A stretch of 64,000 nucleotides of DNA, taken from the NCBI GenBank assembly GCA_022560025.1, contig JAFISE010000047.1, positions 1 through 64,000 on the forward strand. The letters run 5' to 3'. The position numbers and the translations under genes were made by a program. Under the pieces are notes generated by a model that ran no database searches, was not told the origin of the DNA, and saw nothing but the letters and a program-made list of their open reading frames with translations. Below, piece after piece: positions 52,171 to 61,003 of the stretch (positions are counted from its first letter, which is position 1; each line of letters opens with the position of its first letter). Origin of the DNA: Stagonosporopsis chrysanthemi (Eukaryota; Ascomycota; Dothideomycetes; Pleosporales; Didymellaceae).

Positions 52171-54372
52171 TCATGCGACTACACTGGGGCCAGGAGGCCC
52201 ACCTTCGCTGCCAGTGCCAGGAATTGGCGGTGCTACGGGCGAGGGAAGTGCTCTTGTGGGCATCTTGATGGGTGCGTCTGGGGATGACATGATGCGGTCA
52301 GGCAAGGACTCGCCCTTGATGACCTTCAGAATCTCCTGCTTGTCCAGAGTCTCATACTGGACAAGAGCTTCAGCCAGACGGTCGAGCTCAGTGCGTTTCG
52401 AGGTCAAAAGCGCCTTCGCGCTTGTTCTCGCCTCGTCAATCAATCGTCGGACCTCATTGTCGATCAAACGCTTCGTCTCTGGCGAGACCATCTCGTAATT
52501 TGACTTGAAATCGACGTTGCCGAGAACGTCTGAGAAACCGCACGCTGTCACCATGCTGTACGCTAGCTGCGTTGCCTGCTGGATGTCGCCGGAAGCACCA
52601 TCAGCTACGTTGTCAGCACCGAAGATGATTTCTTCAGCCATCTTGCCTCCCATGCAGACCTGCAATTGACGGATGTACTGCGATCTGGTGTGGTGGTGCT
52701 CTTCCTGGGGCAAGAAAAATGTGATGCCGGCGGCGTGGCCTCGGGGCAGAATGGTGGCCTTGTGAACGTCGCTGTAACCCTTGGTAAACAGACCAACAAG
52801 AGCGTGACCACCCTCGTGGTAAGCAGTGTGAATCTTGTCCTGGAGAGGAACTGCGCGAGTCTTCTTCTCAGATCCCATCGTAATCTTGTCCTTTGCCCAC
52901 TCGAGGTCGTTCAGGGAAACAAACTTAGACTGGAGCTTCGAAGCACGGATGGCTGCAGAGTTGGCAAGGTTCTCAAGCTCGGCACCAGAGAATCCAGGAG
53001 TGCCACGAGCAATGGTAGAGAGGTCAATCTCAGGCGAGAGGCGGATCTTCTTGGTGTGGTACTTCAGGATAGCAAGACGACCACCGACATCTGGAAGCTC
53101 GACTTGTACATGACGATCAAAACGTCCAGGGCGGAGCAGAGCAGAGTCGAGCAATTCCGGGTGGTTAGTAGCAGCAATGAAGATGACGCCAGTAGACTGA
53201 TCGAATCCATCAAGATCGTTCAGAAGCTGGTTGAGCGTTTGGCGGTGGTAATTGGCATCGCGCGATTTGCGCTTGCCACCGATAGCATCAAGCTCGTCGA
53301 TGAAGACAATAGCAGGAGCCTTTGCGCGGGCAGTGGTGAAGAGCTCGCGAACGCGCTTTGCACCAACACCGACGTAGACCTCATCGAATTCGGATCCGGA
53401 CATGTAGAAGAATGGGACACCAGCCTCGCCGGCAACAGCACGGGCGAGCAGTGTCTTACCAGTACCAGGGGGACCAATGAGCAGCACACCCTTCGGCAGC
53501 CTGCCGCCCAGCTTGTTGTAGCGCTCAGGGTGCTTCAGGAAGTCGACAACATCAAGGAGCTCCTCCTTAGCCTCGTCACAACCATGTACGTCGCTAAATC
53601 GAGTGTTCTGGTGCTCCGGACGAACTTCGGCGCTGGTGCCACCGCCAACCTTCTTGAGCACGCCGCTGGTCTCGACGAAGAGGGTGATTAGAATCAAGGA
53701 GACATAAGCTGCCAGCGCGAAGCCAGCGAGCCACCTGACCCACTTGAAGATGACGTTCCACATGGACTCCTCAACGACTACGTAGACCGGATCGCTCTTG
53801 GCACCAACACCGCCGCGTGCCTTGCCAATCTGTCCAGCACCCATGTTGGCGCCTACGGCCTGACTGACAGCCTGTATCTGCTGCGGCGTCAAGCCGTTGT
53901 TGCCTCCTTGTGCGTTCCCAACGGCGACAGACTGGCCAGTCTTCTCGAGCGCTTGACGGTACAGACGGTCGGAGACAGCGTTCGTGGCGAATTGGCCGGT
54001 ATTGTAGCGATCGATGACGATTTGCGGCATGTTGGCGCGCATAACAGCCGAGTAGAAGGAAGCCTGAGAAGTAGCACTGTTAGGGTTGTTGTTGGCAGCT
54101 TCCTCCAAACGAGCAAGCTGGTCCCGAGAAGGACCGCCGAAGAGCGAGCGCTGCTGCGCAAGACCGAGACCGAGCATGCCAATCCTGGGTTGGCGGCGAA
54201 GCTGTGCGAGAGGGCCATTGCGCGACAAGAATGAGTGTTGTCTTGTCGAATACGACTTAATCGATGAGCTGAAACTGGAGGCGAGAGGTCGGGGGGTGTG
54301 CATATGCCTGTTGCTGCTGACCGCAGGGCTGCGGCCAAATGCCTGCCATGAGGGTCTCAGAGTAGCAGACAT
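52171..54372 (-). CDS. YME1: Mitochondrial i-AAA protease Yme1
   Basis: FtsH-family AAA+ metalloprotease of the inner mitochondrial membrane facing the intermembrane space, which degrades misfolded and short-lived proteins. Intronless, 733 aa. Order: an Arg/Ser-rich presequence (first ~50 residues, no acidic residue), an N-terminal domain with GPSRDQLARLEEAANNNPNS, one membrane helix (about 208-235), Walker A GPPGTGKT (300-307), pore loop EVYVGVGAK, Walker B IVFIDELDAIG (355-365), second region of homology ATNHPELLDSALLRPGRFDR, and the zinc site HEGGH (519-523). A single membrane helix distinguishes it from m-AAA subunits, which have two. The start is the first ATG in the frame. Confidence 0.95.
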   Translation of the reverse strand: MSATLRPSWQAFGRSPAVSSNRHMHTPRPLASSFSSSIKSYSTRQHSFLSRNGPLAQLRRQPRIGMLGLGLAQQRSLFGGPSRDQLARLEEAANNNPNSATSQASFYSAVMRANMPQIVIDRYNTGQFATNAVSDRLYRQALEKTGQSVAVGNAQGGNNGLTPQQIQAVSQAVGANMGAGQIGKARGGVGAKSDPVYVVVEESMWNVIFKWVRWLAGFALAAYVSLILITLFVETSGVLKKVGGGTSAEVRPEHQNTRFSDVHGCDEAKEELLDVVDFLKHPERYNKLGGRLPKGVLLIGPPGTGKTLLARAVAGEAGVPFFYMSGSEFDEVYVGVGAKRVRELFTTARAKAPAIVFIDELDAIGGKRKSRDANYHRQTLNQLLNDLDGFDQSTGVIFIAATNHPELLDSALLRPGRFDRHVQVELPDVGGRLAILKYHTKKIRLSPEIDLSTIARGTPGFSGAELENLANSAAIRASKLQSKFVSLNDLEWAKDKITMGSEKKTRAVPLQDKIHTAYHEGGHALVGLFTKGYSDVHKATILPRGHAAGITFFLPQEEHHHTRSQYIRQLQVCMGGKMAEEIIFGADNVADGASGDIQQATQLAYSMVTACGFSDVLGNVDFKSNYEMVSPETKRLIDNEVRRLIDEARTSAKALLTSKRTELDRLAEALVQYETLDKQEILKVIKGESLPDRIMSSPDAPIKMPTRALPSPVAPPIPGTGSEGGPPGPSVVA

Positions 54373-54838
54373 GGTGGGACGCAGTCCGGTGGCAGCGGCG
54401 ACGAGATTCTATAATCGGTCAGCGGGCGTTCAATGACGCGATGTCGGCGATCGTGGCAAGCGGACGTACGTGGACCGCAGAGGGCGCAGTGGAAGCCATG
54501 TTGAATCGTATAGGGCGGCAAAGGCCGCGGTTAAGAGAGCTGGAGACCAGACTATGGAGAGGGCGAAGGTGAAGAATGAAGGCGCATCAATCTGGAGAAA
54601 CGTCGCGACAATGTCGCTAGTGGTCGTGATGAGTAGAAGGCGGCCGAACATTGCGTCGCGTTCCGCCGATCGAATCCCTGGCCCGTGGCGTCAGGGCACG
54701 TGACGGCTGTCAACCCACCGATATGGAAGGTGGACCCTAGGTCGATGATTCGATGATTCGATGATTCAATGATCCGTGCCGTAGTTCAAAAGATGGTGAG
54801 AGGCGTACAAATAGGTCGTTCTTTGTTTCATTTCGAGA
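54373..54838. other. Intergenic with YME1 promoter
   Basis: A minus-strand ORF at 54430-54651 lies just upstream of YME1 but has no recognisable domain and is probably in the promoter or 5' leader. A short GATGATTC tandem is annotated separately. Confidence 0.4.
54744..54767 (+). repeat. Three GATGATTC tandem units
   Basis: Three perfect 8-bp copies followed by one degenerate unit. Confidence 0.85.
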
Positions 54839-55212
54839 TCATTGCTTGAGGTACCAAAAGTCTGGCTTGTCAACCAGTGACCTTGTCGCTTGGCCCAGAC
54901 GTATCTCTTGAATCGAATTGTCCTTGTGCTTGCCATTATGTTGCATCCATTCGTTTGTGGTGTAGGGGTCCTGCTCACGCTTGATGCGTGCCGTGGCGTA
55001 CTCATGTGACGCGATCAGGTCGTGCCCCAAATAGCTCATTTGCCCGACATCTTTGACAAATACACTTTTCTACAAAAAACCAACCAGCAGAGGATGTATT
55101 TCGTGGTTATGCGGGTCTTATATCTTCGAGCAATGAGTGTACAAATGGTGTGATGAATTGACCGTCTGACAGCCCTTTGTACTGGTAATGTTGGTTGCCA
55201 CGAGCATAAAAT
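54839..55212 (-). CDS. Partial gene model: last two exons of an unrecognised protein
   Basis: A minus-strand exon at 55069-54839 ends at a stop and encodes 76 protein-like residues, including VGQMSYLGHDLIASHEYATA, DPYTTNEWMQHNGKHKDNSI and ATRSLVDKPDFWYLKQ. Upstream, across an intron with good signals (55070-55142, GTACAC…GTTTTTTGTAG), lies an in-phase segment containing GNQHYQYKGLSDGQFITPF. This joins in frame to KSVFVKDVGQM. Further upstream the frame meets a TGA at about 55211 and no start is apparent. The gene is therefore either decayed at its 5' end or has additional exons I could not place. An ATG at 55039 would alternatively start a 66-aa protein. Family not recognised. Confidence 0.45.
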
Positions 55213-55870
55213 CAAGGTCTACAACACATTGTAATACTTTTCTTGTATGTAAGACCATTGCTGTAGACCATTGCTGAATACGTTACGCGATTTTTGTCTC
55301 AACTACAACTCTGGAATTCGAAACATAAGTCTAGCATCGAAAAAAAAAACCAGGACGATTAATTGTTGCTATGGAGCAACAGCATTAGTTCCACAGGCTC
55401 AGACGCAGTAATGGATAAGGGCAGGGAAACAATCATCAAGACGCAATTGCAGTCTAGTACGTTGTCACGACAGTGCAGCCTACTACTCACGCACTTCCAC
55501 AAACATCATCGTTGGCTTTCCAAAGACGATCTACGAAGAAGCTCGTTTCTTTTGAGCGATCGTTCTTGGGAACAATAGACCCTTAGGTTGGCTACAACAC
55601 CCACAACTGAGTCATTAAACGTGTTTACCTAGCAATGTAGTGCTTACTGCTCTGTATACTTTAGGCTACTTGCCCCTCGCTTAGCCGGCAAAGCTCGCAA
55701 GGCCCCCCCCTTTCCCACTTATTTCCTATACGACATACAGCGGTGGAATATAGTTTGATCTGATAGTCTTGGGCTGATGTGAGGATAGACGGGGTCTTTC
55801 CTAGGCTCAAACCAAAAATCCCTGAAATCTATATTGCCTAAAGTTTCATAATTCTATCAAATCAATCAGC
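55213..55870. other. Intergenic, nothing recognised
   Basis: AT-richer than the flanking genes, with an A10 run near 55340 and a C8 run near 55704. May contain missing 5' exons of the preceding minus-strand gene. No other feature seen. Confidence 0.4.
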
Positions 55871-55955
55871 GGCCTCATGGTCTAGTGGTATGATTCCTGC
55901 TTTGGGTCGCTCTCAAGTCTGCAGGAGGCCCCGCGTTCGAATCGCGGTGGGGCCC
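55871..55955 (+). tRNA. tRNA-Pro(TGG) with 13-nt intron
   Basis: Acceptor GGCCTCA pairs with TGGGGCC (one G·U); the discriminator base is C. Anticodon stem CCTGC pairs with GCAGG, loop TTTGGG gives anticodon TGG, and a 13-nt intron follows position 37. T-arm CCGCG/CGCGG with loop TTCGAAT is perfect. A T5 run at 55962-55966 is the likely terminator. Confidence 0.93.
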
Positions 55956-56888
55956 GCATCGTTTTTGGGGTTGTAGGGAGTCTGGGAGCTGGTGGTTGAG
56001 CATGTGGCTTCGCTGAGATTTAGCGGAACACCAACATGGTCCTGATTTTTTTGGCATTGTATTCTTGTTTTTCGGCCTGTGCACAATATTCCCTGTAATT
56101 TTGAAGGCGATCGAATGGCTGGTGCTGTTGTGGTTGTGAGGTGTGCTTGGGTTGTTGGTGTTGGGACTTGCCCGGACAGCGGGAACAGACCCGAAAAGAA
56201 TGTGAGATCTTGAATAACAGGTGGCAAAATGCTGTTTTATTGTTTTTAGCGCTATGAATGGTCTTGGATGGTCACAGAGCACGATGATACTATACCGCAT
56301 CCTGGAGCTTCCGAGCAGCAACTTGGCACAATGCAGTGCTTTCAGGTATGAATCAACTAAGCCAAAAAAGCCTACAAGCAATAAATGGTCACTAGCTTTA
56401 TAGAAGATTTAAGCATCTTTGTCGCTTTTTAAGGTCTGAACTTGCAGCTACTAGCCCGTTCATTACCTGTGATCCTGCTGATCTATTCCCTATTAAGCCA
56501 TCCTTCAAAGGCCTTCAAGTGGCTGCTCGAAAGCTCCAGGATGCGGTACAGCAAGCACGCCGCAACGGCGTGCGAGAAAACGCCCATAGAAGGCAGTACA
56601 AAGACGGGAAATACAACCATCGCAAACATCACCAGCACATGTTGATATGATGAGAACATGTTTCAGATCGCCTCGTGCACCGTGTCAACGCGACAGTCGC
56701 GACACAATAGGCGTCAATTCATGGGAGACTTGATAGAGAAAGAGAGCGCCCCCACGCTGACCACAACTGGAAACGATTCTGAGAAGCGCACGGATCAGAC
56801 AACAACGTGACGGCATACACAGTGTTAATGCATATAAAGATAGTCCCTGCTGCGACTTATCAACCAACCTACACACATCCAGCGCGAC
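55956..56888. other. Intergenic with an inverted repeat
   Basis: Downstream flank of tRNA-Pro and 3' region of YEN1. Short ORFs only. Carries one near-perfect inverted repeat, annotated separately. Confidence 0.45.
56291..56551. repeat. Inverted repeat, arms about 33 bp, 190-bp spacer
   Basis: The left arm (56291-56324) is nearly the reverse complement of the right arm (56517-56551); both share GCTCCAGGATGCGGTA read on opposite strands. The few mismatches in the core are mainly C/T or G/A transitions. Could be the ends of a short non-autonomous element or remnants of two copies of one gene. Confidence 0.6.
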
Positions 56889-59807
56889 TCAACTCAAATC
56901 CAAGACCTCGACCTCACTCTCCCGCCACCTCCTTCTCTCCCTCCCCTTCAAGACCGTTCCTCTAGCCATCTCCCCCTCTAACTCCCCCTTTGCAGGACTC
57001 TCTACATCAACATACGTCCACGCACCGACCAGACTCTTCCTAAGGATAATCTGCCGCTTCTTCGTCTCTTTGGCTTTCCACGCCGCGGGCGGTGTGGGCT
57101 TGCGCTGTGGTTGTGGTGGTGGTTCTGGAGAGAGGAGTAGGGATGGCGAGGTGTGCGCGCGGGGTGAGCGGCGCAGTGGTGGTGAGGGTACTGTTGATGG
57201 AATGGGGGAGTGCTGGGGCGGAAGCGCGGGAGATGAGAGGGTGAGATCCAGCGAGTCGGGCTCTGGGTGTGATTTAGGAGAGGTCAGGTCGAGGCTGTCA
57301 ACTGCAGTTAGGTTGACGTCCATCGTTTGTGGACCTGCTTTTGCGATGGCTGTTGCAGTTTGTGCTTGACCGTCGGTGAGATCAAGGGTGTCGACTTCTG
57401 GTGTTTGTGCTTTCATCTTGCTGAGCCGTGGTGAGGTGCGCCGTGTACGTGTGGTGGCCTTAGTCTTTGTCTTCTCGCCTGATGACGATCTCGACGAGGA
57501 AGAGGAGCGTGATGCATTAGATGAAACAGATCTCAGCGGTGGCCGTGTTCGTGTAGTAGGTGTGTATGATATTGTGTTCAATGGTGACGAAAGTGTCAAG
57601 TCTAGGGTATCAATAAGATCAGATGAACGCCGTAGTTGTGATGGCGTTGGTATAGGTGCATCATCGAAAATGCTCGTCGTATCTCGAAACTTCGTCGGGG
57701 TCTGGGACGCTCTCCACGTGTCGAGAGTGGTCTGTCTCCCTTTTCCAGGTGATGCAGTCACAGATGCTCCACGGTTCGCTTTTGTTGTCCGCGTTTTCGC
57801 CTTTTTAGTGCGCGCCGGTGATGGAGAAGATGAGTCGACGAGATCCAGTGTCTCTATTGTGTCTACTGATAGTAGTGTACCCGTATGCTCGGTCTCAGCA
57901 CTCAAATCAGCCGGTAGCGTTTTCGAACGCTGTATGGGCGCTCGTCGTCGCCGCTTTGTAACGCTGGCCGGTAAGTCTTCCAGCACTGGTGACAATGACT
58001 TCTCGAGAAGTGTCGATACTGCGGGGTGCACAGCCTGCTGTCGCACAGGTGATGAAGAAAGCAGGTCAATTAAAGTGGCTTTGGGTCGTGTGGGCGATAA
58101 GGCGGTATTATTATCGATGGACTTGGCCAACGTTCGCGATGATCGCGACCCCGGTTTCGTGATCTTTGCAAAGCCTTGAATACCAACCTGGGTCCCTTCC
58201 GGTGCAGCCTTGGATCGTCTTATTGTGGTCTTCGATTTTGGTACTGTCTTTCCCGGCTCCTGACTAGCAGCTCTCCTAGTCTTCAGCTTTGTCTGTCGCT
58301 CGGCTTCCCAATCTTCGACTTTTAGCGGGACGCCAACCTTGACAAAAGTCTCCATTACCCAAATTCTTGCTGGCTTGGTAGGATCGAACTTAGTGGGGCC
58401 GCGCTTCTTGGGTCCCTCCTCGGCATCATCTTCGAGATCCAAAGGAAGATCGTCATCGTCGCCAGCAGCCTGCTGCGAAGGTGGTGGGAGCTCAAACTCG
58501 TCATCAGACTCTTCGTTGTCGAGATTTATTTTTACAAGTTCAATGGGCGTGAAGCTTACACGGAGTTCGGTACAACTGTCAGTAACGGCATGCTGGCGTT
58601 TGCCGTGTATGCCTTTCACCAGCAAGGCTTCGTCTTCCTGGATTGCCTGGATGTCGTTGGTGGCTAGGCGCTTGATCTGTGTAGCACGCATACGCAATGC
58701 GCGAACAAGGAGGGACGGCGCAAGGCTGCGTACGAAGTGTTTTGCCCCTTCCAGCTTTGCCCAGTCGAACGCATCGCCGGTAAATTCACGCAGACCAGGA
58801 TAGTCCAACTCCCTATCCCAACTGATTGACCGACGCAGCTTGTCCAGTCCAACCTGTGTCGAGATGGCAGGATGCGTGTAGTATCCAAGAATGTCGAGTC
58901 GAGGGAAGTCACTGGGTATTTTGAGCGCACCATGCTTGCGTTTGAACATTTTGCTTTCGTTTGTCTTCAGCTCGTGTTGTAGTCGGTCCCTCCATTGCGA
59001 CAGGGCCACAGCGTTATTACGTGGTATACTGCACAAGTCGCGCCCAAAGCCAGCTTTGGCAGCCTCACAGGCCGTCTTCGGTCCGCAGCCAGGTATGCCC
59101 TCGGGTACATAGTCGCCACCGCTCATCAGCGCGACCAGAATCATGCCCTCGCGATCCAAACCCGAGGGCCCGTTCTTCGTTTCGACGGCATCGTAGACGT
59201 TGACATGGGTGGGCGTCTTGCCTGACTTCTCTGGCGACCAGTTGCGGATTGTGATTCCACTTCCGAACATGAGAGTGTCGACATCCTCGCTCAGAACCGC
59301 ATCGACTATGCCCTCGCGCTGCAGCAGGGCGCACTCGGCCTCCGCCTCACCAGGCGCAAGGTGGATGGGGTATCCAAACTGCTTCAGAAGTTGCTTGGCA
59401 AGGAACTCGGGGATGGAGGCGACATTCGGTCCAGTACGCTTGTTGCGCTTGAAGGGAGGTTTGTTCGGGCCATCGAAGACGAAGACGGGGTGGATCGAGA
59501 GGGCTATCAGGCGTAGGAGGCGGTAATAGAAGGTTCGTAGGGCCGGATTTGTGCCACCTGCGGTAGTCAGCACCTACTGCAAGTGTGCGTGGGGCCTCCG
59601 CAAACATGCCTTTGCTGGCCTGGATCTGGAAGAGCCAGATTGAGGTGTCGATGGCAATGCGCAGCGGCCTGCCTGTCTCCTCGAACTTCTCGACGGCGAG
59701 CTTTGACAGTGCAACACGCCGCCCAGGGCCGATTTCCTTGTAGATACTGCGTGCGTCAGCATCATCATACCGTGCCAAAAATGCGACACCTACCCATGGA
59801 TGCCCAT
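56889..59807 (-). CDS. YEN1: Holliday-junction resolvase Yen1/GEN1 (XPG/Rad2 family)
   Basis: Structure-specific nuclease that resolves Holliday junctions. Exons 59807-59794, 59746-59610 and 59557-56889 give 939 aa. Intron 1 is 47 nt; intron 2 (59558-59609) is GC–AG type. The N-terminus MGIHGIYKEIGPGRRVALSK is diagnostic. Catalytic acids: D38 (IAIDTS), Glu in APGEAEAE (120-125), Asp in SEDVDTLMFG (140-144) and GGDY (197-200). A helix-hairpin-helix region PEGIPGCGPKTACEAAK follows. A chromodomain-like segment around 390-470 contains PTKPARIWVMETFVKVGVPL, as in fungal and animal GEN1. The last ~450 residues are disordered with repeated T/S-LDL motifs and S/T-P sites. Divergent from the AT-hook gene. 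Confidence 0.95.
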
Positions 59808-60003
59808 TACGCCTCCTCCGCCCCAGTTGTCGCGAGTTGCCTGCGACGGTACGGGCGTGCAGCCTGGCGACGATGGTGGGACCCAATCGATAAGGCCCGT
59901 CACCACGGCAACGGCAACGGCGACTCGCCCGCTTGCTGATGGCACGGCTCCAGCTGCGCGTCCCCACACTCTACGACTCCAGCAAGCCGCGACTCACCCA
60001 AAA
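59808..60003. promoter_or_regulatory. 196-bp bidirectional promoter, YEN1 / AT-hook gene
   Basis: Separates the two start codons. No TATA box seen. The reading frame of the plus-strand gene remains open across it, so a longer N-terminus (start at 59800) is formally possible but would overlap the YEN1 start. Confidence 0.6.
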
Positions 60004-60941
60004 ATGGCGCCCCGTGGCAGAGCTGATTACATGGGCGAAGATGCCGCTCGCGACTACTCGTCGTCGCCAGACCCTCTCGCCATGTCCGTACGCGAAAACA
60101 CAACAGCATCATCACGAAAGCCTCAGCACACGCCCACGCATCCAAGAACAGCTTCCCCAAGCAAGCAGAGCCACCGACCGAGCACGCATGAATTCGAGCT
60201 GTCCTCACCGGCCAAGTCCATGGTGATGAACACACCGCGCATGGGCGGCGCCAGCCCGTGGCGCATCAAGGTCACCGTGCAGGCTGAGCCTGAAAGCGAT
60301 AACGAGAACACCATGTCGCCCATGGTGAAGAAGATTACGCGGACCAAAACCAAAACAGTTCCGCTGAAGGACCACGACGCGCCCTCGCCGATGAAGCGGG
60401 GACGGGGCCGTCCGAGGAAGTCAGACGCCGCCGGCAGCACACCAGCGAAGACCAAGCGCAAAGGCACTCCTCTGAAGCAGGCAGCGAGATCAAAGTCACG
60501 AGACGCGAGCGTAGGTCTGACAGGCTCGAGTGCAGCGGACATCGACACAGATGCGCCACCTGCGAGGAGAAGAGGGCGCCCACGCAAGATCACACAGCCA
60601 GCAACAGGAGACGATGAGACCTTAGTCGTCGATGCTGAAGAAGTTGAGCCTGCAGTGCAAGCTGGAAGGACACCCTTGGCTACCGAACAATCACGCACAA
60701 TCGCCTCCAACCTCGACACACCACAAGAGACCCAGACCTCGAAACGTCTGCATGCGAGGAAGGGCACGCCCCACGCAGTAAACCCCCTTGCCATCGTGAT
60801 TTCTTCAGACGAAGAGTCGGATGCAGGCAGCGATGTCCTCACGCCAGCCACTGGAGGAGACGATGAGGCAGGAGGTGAACAAAGGTGCGCAGGTGCAGAC
60901 AGTGAGGCCGACGTCGACGATGCAGAGCCCTTTGCGCACGA

Positions 60942-61003
<62 letters not shown>

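Noticed and set aside
52666..53691. 341-codon plus-strand ORF
   Set aside because: Antisense to the AAA and protease domains of YME1.
54430..54651. 73-codon minus-strand ORF upstream of YME1
   Set aside because: Probably promoter or leader sequence; no domain and no conserved pattern.
55875..56381. 168-codon ORF across tRNA-Pro
   Set aside because: It is the translation of the tRNA gene and its flank (typical RDSNAGPP artefact).
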